Source: Kordia algicida
Lineage (GTDB): Bacteria; Bacteroidota; Bacteroidia; Flavobacteriales; Flavobacteriaceae
Reading direction: 5' to 3' (one strand)
Assembly (NCBI RefSeq): GCF_051013375.1
Contig: NZ_CP142125.1
Length of the DNA: 64,000 bases
This document shows, in pieces, positions 9,074 through 17,279 of the stretch (its first letter is position 1; every line of letters starts with the position of its first letter). The position numbers were made by a program, and so were the translations under genes. The notes beneath the pieces are model-generated. The model was not told the origin of the DNA, ran no database searches, and saw only the letters and a program-made list of their open reading frames with translations.

Positions 9074-9179
9074 CGTCTTTGGGAAAATTTTGAGAAAAAT
9101 TCGTGGCAATCTGTGACTTTAAATAGTAAATTCGTTCTAAAATAATGAGATTACTTCGTCATACTTCCTCGTAAAGACG
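9074..9179. repeat. Approx. 100-bp dispersed palindromic repeat, copy 1
   Basis: The element begins CGTCTTTGGGA and ends CTCGTAAAGACG, near-inverted ends, with an internal ATTCGTGGCAATCTGT. Related copies lie at 54805-54908 and 60524-60620. This is the type of intergenic palindrome (ends like CGTCTTTGCGAG) found scattered through Bacteroidota genomes. No coding capacity is visible. Confidence 0.8.
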
Positions 9180-9357
9180 TATTATAGAAGTTTACTAATC
9201 CTAACAGACGAAGTCGAATCTAATTAATGTAGCAATTAGTTTCAAACAACGCTCAAATTTTTCTTAGAAACACATTTAAAATTTAAAACTTAGCATTTTA
9301 TATAATATTAAATAATGATCTCAGAAATAACCTTGAATCATTGAATTTTTAAATCTT

Positions 9358-9509
9358 TGAATTGAGCGAAGCGAATGTTAGTAATGTGATAATTTGAAAA
9401 TGTATCAATGATGCTTCTATAAAAAGCTAGCATAAGGTTTGAAACGATCCAACATCTAACAGCGAAGCGCCCCAAAAGCAATAGCGCGTCTAAGAGCGAA
9501 GCGAATCTA
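9358..9509. repeat. Short dispersed AGCGAAGCG repeats
   Basis: The motif AGCGAAGCG occurs at least three times here, twice continuing as AATCTAA or AATGTTA. A related cluster with the degenerate forms AGCAAAGCG, GGCAAAGCCG and AGCGCCAGCG lies at 54926-54986. Both clusters follow a copy of the 100-bp palindromic repeat and abut the 3' end of a minus-strand gene. The rest of the gap 8996-9510 shows no gene. Confidence 0.65.
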
Positions 9510-9510
9510 A

Positions 9511-10075
9511 TTAATCTTCCCACTTCAAAGATTCAATCATCATACGAATGTCTTTTTTAATATAATTCACCGCAGGATAAATAGAATCGTAATTTGGTTT
9601 TACATTAAAATACAACGAACCAGTTAAGAAATGTTTGGTACTATCAGTGACATAAAACTGTGCTTGTGAAGCTGCATTTCCTTCTACTTCATATACCATT
9701 CCATATACACCCTGTTCCTTATTTTCATACACAGTAGGTTCAATTGCATCTGCTTTTACGGCGTGTTCGTAAGTTAATTTTTGAATATCTTCTACTAATT
9801 TTTCTAAATTATTTTCTACAGGAATGTATGATAAATGCACGGTTTCCGTTGAGCAAAGGATAATCCAAATTCATCCAACAATCTTTTTTAGGCTGAATTA
9901 CCGCAAGTTCATTTTTCTCAAACGTATACGGACAATCCATTTGCACTTTGGCATACGTTGCTTTCGGATATTCCAATCGTAAAAAAGCTTTCGGTTTGGG
10001 TAACACTTCTCCTTCACAAGAAATAAAAAGGAGACTGAGTACTAAAATGATACTTATATAATTTAAAATTTTCAT
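9511..10075 (-). pseudogene. gldD: Gliding motility lipoprotein GldD, frameshifted
   Basis: GldD is a lipoprotein required for gliding motility in Flavobacterium johnsoniae. The signal ends LLFISC, then KAFLRLEYPKATY. The first frame runs to WMNLDYPLLNG and then goes out of frame to a stop; the rest of the protein (VHLSYIPVENNLEKLVEDIQKLTYEH to the end at 9511) is in the neighbouring frame. The junction reads CTCAACGGAAACCGTGCAT on the coding strand. Removing one A gives LLNGTVHLSY, a continuous protein of 187 residues, the length expected for GldD. The total length of 565 bases is one more than a multiple of three. The start codon overlaps the gldE stop (ATGA). Identity is secure; real mutation or sequence error cannot be decided here. 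Confidence 0.88.
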
Positions 10076-11376
10076 TCTTTGCGTGTTACTTTTACTTGTT
10101 TCAATCGTTTGTTATCAATCACTTCCACCGTAAACGTATAATTACCGAAATTTATTTTATCCTTTATCTTCGGAAACCCTCTAAAAATTTCCAACACAAA
10201 ACCCGCAATTGTTTCCGATTCTCCTTTGTGTGCTTCAAATTCTGAATTATCTTCCACACCAATAATTTTGTAGAAATCTTTCAAATTGGTTTTTCCTTCA
10301 AAGACATAGTTTCGATCATCAATCTTAGAATAATGCACATCTTCATCATCAAATTCATCACTAATATCACCTACAATTTCTTCAATCACATCTTCCAACG
10401 ACACCAAACCAGAAGTTCCACCGTATTCATCAACCACAATTGCTAAATGGATTTTTTTATCTTGAAACTCACGTAATAAATCGTCTAACTTTTTATTTTC
10501 GGGCACAAAATACGCATTGCGCAAAAGTGTGGTCCAAGCAAAACTTTTTTTATCAATATGCGGAATCAAATCTTTGACATATAAAATTCCTGAAATCTCG
10601 TCCAAACTCTCTTTATACACAGGAATGCGCGAATATCCTTTTTTGGTAATTTCGCTCAAAACCACTTCAAACTTCATGTCTTCTTTTAGGGCAAAAACAT
10701 CCATTCGCGGTTGCATCACTTGCTTGGTATCGGTATTTCCAAACGATACAATTCCTTGCAAAATTTTCTGTTCTTCTTTGGTTGTTTCGTCTTCGGAAGT
10801 CAACTCCAATGCTTGCGATAATTGATCTACCGAAAGATTAGAACGTTGTTTTCCAAAATTCTTCTGAATCAACCCAGAAACAAAACTCATCGGCAAACTA
10901 ATGGGCGCAAAAAGCTTGTCCAGCACACTCAACGGATATGCCATCATGGACGAAAACTTGTGCTTATTTCGACTCGCGTATACTTTTGGTAGAATTTCCC
11001 CAAAAAGCAAAATTAAAAATGTAACAACACCAATTTCAATCAGTAATTTAATCCAAGGAGTTGCAATTTCTGCAAAAAATTCATCACTAATAGCGGCAAA
11101 TAATAGCACAGTAGCAATATTTATAAAATTATTCGCAACCAAAATAGTGGCTAATAATTTCTTAGGGTTTCGAAGTAATTTTGCCACCAATCGCATACGA
11201 GCAGAATCAGATTCTTCTGCTTCATTCACTTCTGTTTGCGACAACGAGAAAAAAGCAACTTCTGCTCCAGAAATCAACGCAGAGCAACATAATAAGATAC
11301 CAAAAAAAACAATCTTAAAAATAAGGATTCCGTCAATGGAAGTCGTAAATATTAGTAAACTGGGTTCTGGATCCAA
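10072..11376 (-). CDS. gldE: Gliding motility-associated protein GldE (CNNM/CBS type)
   Basis: This is a membrane protein of the HlyC/CorC-type family. Three to four membrane spans (about residues 15-150) form the CNNM/DUF21 domain, followed by two CBS domains (about 210-330, with MQPRMDVFAL and VVDEYGGTSGLVSLEDVIEEIVGDI) and a C-terminal CorC_HlyC domain. In Flavobacteria this gene is gldE, partner of gldD, with which it overlaps by four bases. No ATG is available: the frame is open only to a TAA six codons upstream, so translation probably begins at TTG (11374-11376), giving MDPEPSLL. The gene lies 26 bp after ssb. Confidence 0.92.
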   Translation of the reverse strand: MDPEPSLLIFTTSIDGILIFKIVFFGILLCCSALISGAEVAFFSLSQTEVNEAEESDSARMRLVAKLLRNPKKLLATILVANNFINIATVLLFAAISDEFFAEIATPWIKLLIEIGVVTFLILLFGEILPKVYASRNKHKFSSMMAYPLSVLDKLFAPISLPMSFVSGLIQKNFGKQRSNLSVDQLSQALELTSEDETTKEEQKILQGIVSFGNTDTKQVMQPRMDVFALKEDMKFEVVLSEITKKGYSRIPVYKESLDEISGILYVKDLIPHIDKKSFAWTTLLRNAYFVPENKKLDDLLREFQDKKIHLAIVVDEYGGTSGLVSLEDVIEEIVGDISDEFDDEDVHYSKIDDRNYVFEGKTNLKDFYKIIGVEDNSEFEAHKGESETIAGFVLEIFRGFPKIKDKINFGNYTFTVEVIDNKRLKQVKVTRKE

Positions 11377-11402
11377 AATGGCAATGATTAATTAAACTTC
11401 GA

Positions 11403-11888
11403 TTAAAATGGCAGATCATCATCTTCCTCAACTTGCGTCGTTTGTGGCGTTTGTTGTTGTGATTGTTGTACTGGCTGTGCAGTTTGATGATTCGTGGTTG
11501 TATGAGCAGCAGTATTAGTATTTCCTGCTGCGGCATTGGCTTGCGATTCTTTCTTTGTAGACAAAAATGTAAAATCGGTTACTTGTATTTCCGTAGAATA
11601 GCGTGTATTGCCGTCTTCACCTTGCCATTGTCTATTTTTTAAGCGACCTTCCACATATACCTTATCTCCTTTACTCAAATACTTTTCACAAATTTCCGCA
11701 GCTTTATTTCGTACCACAATATTGTGCCAATCGGTATTTACAACGCGTTCACCTGTTTGTTTGTTCGTATAGGAATCATTAGTTGCTATCGGAAAACGTC
11801 CAATACAACCGCCACCTTCAAAATGATGCATTTTTACTTCATCGCCCAAGTGTCCTATCAACATTACTTTATTTAGTGTTCCGCTCAT
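11403..11888 (-). CDS. ssb: Single-stranded DNA-binding protein
   Basis: SSB coats single-stranded DNA during replication and repair. Residues 1 to about 108 form the OB-fold (MSGTLNKVMLIGHLGDEVKMH; TDWHNIVVRNKAAEICEKYLSKGDKVYVEGRL). A low-complexity Gln/Thr/Asn linker follows, and the protein ends in the acidic tip DDDLPF that recruits partner proteins. Length 161 is normal. It sits between mutY and gldE on the same strand, the usual flavobacterial order. Confidence 0.97.
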   Translation of the reverse strand: MSGTLNKVMLIGHLGDEVKMHHFEGGGCIGRFPIATNDSYTNKQTGERVVNTDWHNIVVRNKAAEICEKYLSKGDKVYVEGRLKNRQWQGEDGNTRYSTEIQVTDFTFLSTKKESQANAAAGNTNTAAHTTTNHQTAQPVQQSQQQTPQTTQVEEDDDLPF

Positions 11889-11931
11889 CTTCTAAAATTT
11901 ATGTGTATAATCAAATGTACTAAAAAAACCA

Positions 11932-12972
11932 TTAAAAATTGAATTCTTCAATGAAGTTTCCAATCAATATTGGCACTGGATATGTTCTAATTTCCTGCAA
12001 AGATATTCCGTTTTTTAAACTATCGGTCGTTTCTACAATCCAAAATGTCGTATACAAATGTTGATGTGATAATTTATGAATCATTTCTTTCTCATTAAAC
12101 TTTGTAACGGAAAAATCTTTAATCTTTATAATTTCTTCTATTTCAGATTGATAGTCGGCAATCGTTTCAATCGACGTTTCTGTCTCCAATAAAGGAAACT
12201 GATATAATCCTTGCCAAATTCCCTTTCCTTTTCGTTTCTCCAGAAGCGTCTCTGATGCATTTGAAACCACTACCAAATAATTGAACCAACGCTTTTTTAC
12301 CTTTGTCTTTTTCAACTTTACGGGCAACATGTCAACACGCTGATTTTTCAAACCTTCGCAACTTTCATGCAACGGACATATAATGCAATACGGATTTTGA
12401 GGTTTGCATTGTACGGCTCCAAACTCCATAATTGCCTGATTAAAATTTGCTGGATCATCATGATCGACGACTTCAAAAGCCAATTCTTTAAACTTCTTGA
12501 TGCCTTCCGTGCTATTTATAGGTGTATCTATATCAAAATAGCGAGACAAAACGCGGTATACATTTCCATCGACAACAGGCGCAACTTCGTCAAAACAAAT
12601 CGAAGCAATGGCACTTGCGGTATAATCTCCGACGCCTTTTAGCTTCAAAAGTGCTTTATACGTGCTTGGAAACTGCCCATTATAGTTTTCTACAATATCT
12701 TTTGCGGTATAATGCAAATTGCGTGCTCGCGAATAATAACCGAGTCCTTGCCAAAGTTTTAACACCTGCGATTCTTCGGCATTTGCCAAATCATACACTG
12801 TTGGAAAAGCTTCTGTAAACTTCTCATAATAAGGTAGTCCCTGCGCTACGCGGGTTTGTTGCAGCATAATTTCAGACAGCCAAATTCGGTATGGATCTTT
12901 GGTTTTTCGCCATGGCAAATCGCGTTTATTTTGGAAATACCACTGTATAATTTCTTTGGAAAAGTTCATCAA
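11932..12972 (-). CDS. mutY: A/G-specific adenine glycosylase
   Basis: MutY removes adenine mispaired with 8-oxoguanine in base excision repair. The N-terminal helix-hairpin-helix glycosylase domain contains LPWRKTKDPYRIWLSEIMLQQT and the helix-hairpin-helix LKGVGDYTASAIASI with catalytic Asp in the following VDGNVYRVLSR. The [4Fe-4S] cluster motif C-x6-C-x2-C-x5-C is complete (CKPQNPYCIICPLHESC). The last 120 residues are the NUDIX-like domain that recognises 8-oxoG. Full length at 346 residues. It is divergent from hup, 127 bp away. Confidence 0.97.
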   Translation of the reverse strand: MMNFSKEIIQWYFQNKRDLPWRKTKDPYRIWLSEIMLQQTRVAQGLPYYEKFTEAFPTVYDLANAEESQVLKLWQGLGYYSRARNLHYTAKDIVENYNGQFPSTYKALLKLKGVGDYTASAIASICFDEVAPVVDGNVYRVLSRYFDIDTPINSTEGIKKFKELAFEVVDHDDPANFNQAIMEFGAVQCKPQNPYCIICPLHESCEGLKNQRVDMLPVKLKKTKVKKRWFNYLVVVSNASETLLEKRKGKGIWQGLYQFPLLETETSIETIADYQSEIEEIIKIKDFSVTKFNEKEMIHKLSHQHLYTTFWIVETTDSLKNGISLQEIRTYPVPILIGNFIEEFNF

Positions 12973-13051
12973 ATCAAAATAATGTGCAAAAATAAATCTT
13001 TATATCGTTAAATTTTAATCAATTAGAATATAAATATTATCTAATTAATTA

Positions 13052-13059
13052 TATATTTG
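13052..13059 (+). promoter_or_regulatory. Candidate -7 box of hup
   Basis: TATATTTG followed by CATCC is an exact TAnnTTTG match, 41 bases before the hup start. No clear -33 TTTG is seen 19 bases upstream. Confidence 0.6.
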
Positions 13060-13099
13060 CATCCCTTAATTTTATAACGAATAAACAAAATATATTAAA

Positions 13100-13390
13100 A
13101 TGACGAAAGCGGACATCGTAGCAAAGATTTCAGAAAAATTAGGAATGGAAAAAGGTGATGTACAGGCAACTGTAGAAACTTTTATGGAAGAAGTGAAGAA
13201 TTCTTTAGAGAGTGGAGACAATGTTTACTTAAGAGGTTTTGGTAGTTTTATCATTAAAACTAGAGCAGAAAAAACTGGAAGAAACATCTCTAAGAACACT
13301 ACAATTAAAATTCCTGCACACAATATTCCTGCATTTAAACCTGCAAAAGTTTTTGTTGAAGGCGTAAAGAGCAACGTTGAAGTAAAGTAA
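13100..13390 (+). CDS. HU-family DNA-binding protein
   Basis: A small histone-like nucleoid protein (96 residues) of the HU/IHF family that binds and bends DNA as a dimer. The start MTKADIVAKISEKLGM, the FGSF turn (RGFGSFIIKTRAEKTGRN) and the arm ending NIPAFKPAK are typical. It is the first gene after the divergent mutY promoter region and is followed by the gene for a 29-residue basic protein and rng, a conserved order in Flavobacteria. Confidence 0.96.
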   Translation: MTKADIVAKISEKLGMEKGDVQATVETFMEEVKNSLESGDNVYLRGFGSFIIKTRAEKTGRNISKNTTIKIPAHNIPAFKPAKVFVEGVKSNVEVK

Positions 13391-13428
13391 TTGAAAAAAT
13401 AATTTATTAATTAAAAACATAGAGCATT

Positions 13429-13518
13429 ATGCCAAGTGGTAAAAAAAGAAAAAGACACAAGGTGGCTACGCATAAGCGTAAAAAGAGAAGAAGAGCTAAT
13501 CGTCACAAGAAGAAGTAG
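13429..13518 (+). CDS. Conserved 29-residue very basic protein
   Basis: ATG at 13429 opens a 29-codon frame ending TAG at 13516-13518. The peptide starts MPSGKKRKRHKVATHKRKKR and ends ANRHKKK; about 19 of 29 residues are Lys, Arg or His. I recognise this as a small protein found between hup and rng in many Flavobacteria; its composition suggests RNA or ribosome binding, but its function is unknown to me. The stop codon is inside the left arm of a hairpin terminator, so ribosomes finishing this frame would sit on the hairpin. Real gene: likely, given the open frame, extreme composition and conserved context. Confidence 0.8.
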   Translation: MPSGKKRKRHKVATHKRKKRRRANRHKKK

Positions 13519-13544
13519 TTTATAGCAAACTACTTCTTTGTTTT
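13511..13544 (+). terminator. Terminator overlapping a stop codon
   Basis: An 11-bp perfect stem (AGAAGTAGTTT, 13511-13521, with 13527-13537) has loop ATAGC and is followed by TTGTTTT. The left arm contains the TAG stop of the 29-residue gene. Confidence 0.82.
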
Positions 13545-13713
13545 ATAGTAATTTATAAAACACAACGTTCTTTGAAAAAAAATTGCATACCTAAGTAAGC
13601 ACTTCTGTCTTGTGCTTGCGTGAGCGTATGTATATTTTATTGGGTAAAAACAATACCTGTGAAAATTGTTTAATCCATCTGTACATTTATGTATGGATAA
13701 AAATTAAATCAGA

Positions 13714-15261
13714 GTGAATAAAGAATTAATTATTAGATCCAATTCCTCTGAAGTTGATTTTGCCTTGCTAAAGGATGGAAAACTTATAGAATTACATAAG
13801 GAAGAAGATAACAATGATTTTGCAGTTGGAGACATATTTCTTGCCAAAATAAGAAAACCCGTTTCTGGACTAAATGCAGCTTTTGTAAATGTTGGCTACG
13901 AAAAAGACGCCTTTTTACATTACCACGATTTAGGACCGCAACTTCCTTCCTTACTAAAATTTATAAAACGTGTAAGCACAGGTAAATTAAAAGATTATAC
14001 ATTAAAAAACTTTCCGTTTGAATCAAATATAGACAAAAATGGTAGCATTATGGATGCTGTAAAAGCCAATCAATCTATATTAGTGCAAATTGTGAAAGAG
14101 CCAATTTCGACCAAAGGTCCTAGAATTAGTTCGGAACTTTCTATTGCTGGACGATATATTGTACTTGTTCCCTTTTCGGAGCGTGTTTCTATATCTCAAA
14201 AAATAGAAAGTAAAGAAGAAAAAGACCGTTTAAAACGTTTGGTACTCAGTATCAAGCCTAAAGGTTTTGGCGTTATTGTACGTACAGTAGCTGAAGGCAA
14301 AAAAGTAGCTGAATTGGACCAAGACTTGCAAAACTTGTTGACAAAATGGTCAACGATGTGCAAAAAATTGTATAAAGCAGAACATCCGTCGAAAGTACTA
14401 AGTGAAATGAACAAAGCGTCTTCTATATTAAGAGACATTTTTAACGAATCATTCACAGGAATTCAAGTAGATGATGAAGATCTTTATTACGAGATTAAAG
14501 AATACGTGCAGAAAATTGCACCAAAAAAAGAGTCTATAGTAAAATTGTACCAATCAAAAGTTCCACTCTTTGAAAAATATGGAGTAGAACGACAAATTAA
14601 AACCTCTTTTGGAAAAACAGTTTCCATGAGTAAAGGCGCTTATTTAGTAATTGAGCATACCGAAGCATTACATGTTATTGATGTAAACAGTGGTAACCGT
14701 TCTAACAAAGCCAAAACACAAGAGGACACTGCATTAGAAGTCAACCTAATTGCCGCAAGAGAAATTGCTAGGCAACTACGATTACGCGATATGGGAGGAA
14801 TTATCGTAATCGACTTTATCGATATGACCAATGCAGAACACCGCAGAACTCTATTCGATCATTTGAAGACAGAAATGAAAGATGACAGAGCGAAACATAA
14901 AATATTACCTCCTAGCAAATTTGGTTTGGTACAAATTACGCGACAAAGAGTACGACCAGAAGTAAATATTAAAACACGCGAGAAAAACCCAAATGGTGGC
15001 GGAAGCGAAGTAGAAGCTCCCATTGTTCTCGTAGACAAAATTACGACTGATCTAGAAAGAATTTTAGCCAAGAAAGATGGCTTCAACGGAGTTACGTTAA
15101 ACACGCATCCTTTTATTGCGGCGTATCTCACAAAAGGATTTCCATCCATCCGTTTTAAGTGGTTTTTAGAACACAAAAAATGGGTAAAAATATTACCAAG
15201 AGATGCTTACACGTATCTAGAATATCGTTTTAAAGACAAAAACGATGAAATCTACAACTAA
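13714..15261 (+). CDS. rng: Ribonuclease G / RNase E family endoribonuclease
   Basis: An endoribonuclease of the RNase E/G family, acting in rRNA 5'-end maturation and mRNA decay. An S1 RNA-binding domain occupies about residues 35-125 (VGDIFLAKIRKPVSGLNAAFVNVG), followed by the RNase H-like catalytic domain with the metal-binding aspartates in HVIDVNSGNRSNK and MGGIIVIDFIDM. Length 515 fits RNase G without the long RNase E tail. Translation starts at GTG (13714), giving MNKELIIRSN; no ATG fits the conserved N-terminus. The 195-base leader after the preceding terminator contains short inverted repeats (for example TCCAT ... ATGGA at about 13675-13698). Confidence 0.95.
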   Translation: MNKELIIRSNSSEVDFALLKDGKLIELHKEEDNNDFAVGDIFLAKIRKPVSGLNAAFVNVGYEKDAFLHYHDLGPQLPSLLKFIKRVSTGKLKDYTLKNFPFESNIDKNGSIMDAVKANQSILVQIVKEPISTKGPRISSELSIAGRYIVLVPFSERVSISQKIESKEEKDRLKRLVLSIKPKGFGVIVRTVAEGKKVAELDQDLQNLLTKWSTMCKKLYKAEHPSKVLSEMNKASSILRDIFNESFTGIQVDDEDLYYEIKEYVQKIAPKKESIVKLYQSKVPLFEKYGVERQIKTSFGKTVSMSKGAYLVIEHTEALHVIDVNSGNRSNKAKTQEDTALEVNLIAAREIARQLRLRDMGGIIVIDFIDMTNAEHRRTLFDHLKTEMKDDRAKHKILPPSKFGLVQITRQRVRPEVNIKTREKNPNGGGSEVEAPIVLVDKITTDLERILAKKDGFNGVTLNTHPFIAAYLTKGFPSIRFKWFLEHKKWVKILPRDAYTYLEYRFKDKNDEIYN

Positions 15262-15263
15262 TG

Positions 15264-15292
15264 AAAAGCGACCGTAATTGGTCGCTTTTTTT
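15264..15292 (+). terminator. Intrinsic terminator after rng
   Basis: Stem AAGCGACC (15266-15273) pairs with GGTCGCTT (15280-15287), with flanking A and T runs extending it; the T tract follows. It lies right after the rng stop codon. Confidence 0.9.
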
Positions 15293-15536
15293 GTTTTAAA
15301 AGTTATGAAAAGATTGAAAACAGAGTGATTGAAAAATTATTTCAGGTTTTCTTCAAACTTCAAATAACTCAATTGCGGCAACATATCTTCTGTAGTTGCA
15401 GTAGCTATTTTTTAAATAATACATGACTTTTTGATTTTGTTCTCATTCAATAAAAAAGTTAACTCGATCAATTCAAAAGAAACAATCTGTTTTTGAAAGC
15501 TTTACGTTTGATGTATCTTTAAGAAAAAACAAAGAA

Positions 15537-15749
15537 ATGATACGAAAAGGAACAGAAGTAAAATGGAAATGGGGAAACGGTTATGCAGAAGGAAAGGTTG
15601 AAGAAACCTATACAGAATCAATCTCAAAAACAATTAACGGCACCGAAATTACCCGAAAAGGTTCAGATGATGACAAAGCACTTCTTATAAAACAAGAAGA
15701 CAGCACAAGCGTTTTAAAACTTGAAAGTGAAGTTGAACGCAATGATTAA
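15537..15749 (+). CDS. DUF2945 / HVA1-type small protein
   Basis: A 70-residue protein with the pattern of DUF2945 (hypervirulence-associated HVA1, a Tudor-like beta fold): KGTEVKWKWGNGYAEGKVEE at the start, then EITRKGSDDDKALLIKQEDSTSVLKLESEV. Proteins of this family are small and cytoplasmic with no established function in Bacteroidota. A possible -7 box (TACGTTTG, 15503-15510) lies 27 bases upstream. The next gene follows after 24 bp, so the two are probably cotranscribed. Confidence 0.8.
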   Translation: MIRKGTEVKWKWGNGYAEGKVEETYTESISKTINGTEITRKGSDDDKALLIKQEDSTSVLKLESEVERND

Positions 15750-15773
15750 TCTACAAACTTAAAACAAGTAATT

Positions 15774-16235
15774 ATGTTTCCAAATCGCGGCATCAATATC
15801 ACAGAAGAAGAATTATTTTTTGAAGCATTTCCTTTGCAAGAAACAGGCAAAGCAATGTATTGTGAATCGTTTCGAATTCTACTCAAAAATATCAAACATA
15901 TTTCTATAAGTACTCGATATGTTTTGGATAACGACGGAATTTTCATCGAAATTACAGGAAAAGATAATAAAATCTACAAAATACCTTACACGTATAAAAC
16001 GGAGGATTTTGAAGCATTTGAGAAGCATTTTGAAATTCATCCTATTTACCAAGAAGAATTAAAATTAGAATGTGGCGATTATACAGGGAAAATTAATAAA
16101 ATCATTTATCCACAAGAACTATATTGGCAAGATATCCCTGAAAAGAACAGAAAACTAACACTACAAAGTATTTTTACCATGTTTTATCCAAGTTCAATTT
16201 TGGGAAATTTTAATCGAAAATTGGATTTTAATTAA
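15774..16235 (+). CDS. Hypothetical cytoplasmic protein
   Basis: I do not recognise this 153-residue protein. It has no signal peptide and no membrane span. The sequence is rich in charged and aromatic residues with alternating strand-like segments (HISISTRYVLDNDGIFIEITGK), which suggests a small mixed alpha/beta fold. It follows the DUF2945 gene by 24 bp and is probably in its operon. Codon use resembles the neighbours, so it is likely a real gene. Confidence 0.65.
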   Translation: MFPNRGINITEEELFFEAFPLQETGKAMYCESFRILLKNIKHISISTRYVLDNDGIFIEITGKDNKIYKIPYTYKTEDFEAFEKHFEIHPIYQEELKLECGDYTGKINKIIYPQELYWQDIPEKNRKLTLQSIFTMFYPSSILGNFNRKLDFN

Positions 16236-16314
16236 AGAATATCCTAAAATCAAAGTCACTACCATTTTAGGACGATTCACAGACTAAAAACCTGTGTTTA
16301 CGCATTTTATTTTT

Positions 16315-16342
16315 TTTGTGAAGCCTAATTCTGTTACATTTG
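16315..16342 (+). promoter_or_regulatory. Candidate promoter of the TPR protein gene
   Basis: TTTG (16315-16318) and TACATTTG (16335-16342) fit the Bacteroidota -33 and -7 boxes, though the spacing of 16 bases is shorter than the usual 19. The start codon is 27 bases downstream. Confidence 0.55.
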
Positions 16343-16369
16343 AGTATACGAATTACATAAGTACGACTC

Positions 16370-17230
16370 ATGAAAAAACTAATTACGCTTTTCGCCATAC
16401 TCTTTATCTACAACTCTAGCTTTGCCCAAAAGGAAAACGCCAGACTTAAATTTGATAAAAAATATTATGAAGCTGTTGACAAATGGGTTGCTTTTATTGG
16501 TGATGAGGAAAATGCCAAAATTTCTGTAGGCTTTATTTACATCGATCAGCAAGCTGGTTTTACCATGAATTATGAATGTGATATTTTGCCAACTCCAGAT
16601 GGCGTAAAAAAAATAGCAACTCCTGATACTATAAACTTAAAACTCAGACTCACGCCAAATGCAGGAAAGGTAGCAATTTTAACTCCTATACAACGCACTG
16701 CTTTAGAACTGCCAGAACAACCAGACTGGCTAAAAATTTACAAACGTGACGCCCAAAAAGTTTCCTATTTGACACGAATAGGATATCATTACAATCATGT
16801 TGGCGCAAGTCAATTTGCCTTAAAACCTTTGTTGAAAGCTTACGAAAAAGATCCGCATTTTCAAGGTTTAGAATTTGAATTATCGTACGCATACAACGCA
16901 TTGGAACAATTTGAAAAAGCCATTCCTGTATTGAAAAAAGCCATTGAAAACAATCCTGAAAATTATTATTTCTACAGAGAATTAGGCTATTCTTATAAAA
17001 ATTTAAATCGTATAGAAGACGCAGAAGCCATTTACCAAAGAGGAATTTTACTTTCTGATAATGATTTTGAGAAAAGTGAAATGGCAGTCAATATGGCACA
17101 AACTTATTTTCAATTACGCAATAGAGAAAAGTTTGATATTTGGGCAAAATTAACACGAGAATTTGCCGAAGAAGGTTCGCGATACGCTCAGTTTATTGAT
17201 ATTTTTGAAAGTAATTGGGATAAAAAATAA
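16370..17230 (+). CDS. Secreted tetratricopeptide-repeat protein
   Basis: A 286-residue exported protein with a signal peptide ending NSSFAQ at about residue 20. The C-terminal half (about residues 145-260) contains at least three TPR-like helical pairs, for example FELSYAYNALEQFEKAIPVLKKAIENNPE and RELGYSYKNLNRIEDAEAIYQRGI. The N-terminal part has a strand-rich unknown region. TPR repeats mediate protein-protein contact; the partner is unknown. The gene ends 49 bp before the ATP-grasp gene and probably shares its transcript. Confidence 0.82.
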   Translation: MKKLITLFAILFIYNSSFAQKENARLKFDKKYYEAVDKWVAFIGDEENAKISVGFIYIDQQAGFTMNYECDILPTPDGVKKIATPDTINLKLRLTPNAGKVAILTPIQRTALELPEQPDWLKIYKRDAQKVSYLTRIGYHYNHVGASQFALKPLLKAYEKDPHFQGLEFELSYAYNALEQFEKAIPVLKKAIENNPENYYFYRELGYSYKNLNRIEDAEAIYQRGILLSDNDFEKSEMAVNMAQTYFQLRNREKFDIWAKLTREFAEEGSRYAQFIDIFESNWDKK

Positions 17231-17279
17231 ATGCTTTTCAACATCTTCAATAGAATACACAAAACTACTTTCACTTCAC

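Noticed and set aside
9809..9860. Programmed ribosomal frameshifting in gldD
   Set aside because: The run is only three A and there is no slippery heptamer or downstream hairpin; GldD is not known to need frameshifting. A mutation or an error is simpler.
13545..13713. Autoregulatory leader of rng
   Set aside because: Short inverted repeats (AAGCACTT/TGTGCTT and TCCAT/ATGGA) are present but weak; no RNase E-leader-like structure can be supported by eye.
15337..15413. Minus-strand frame reading like a protein C-terminus (TEDMLPQLSYLKFEENLK)
   Set aside because: It looks coding in composition, but has no start, is short and no family is recognised. It may be the remnant of a lost gene in the gap after rng; not enough to annotate.
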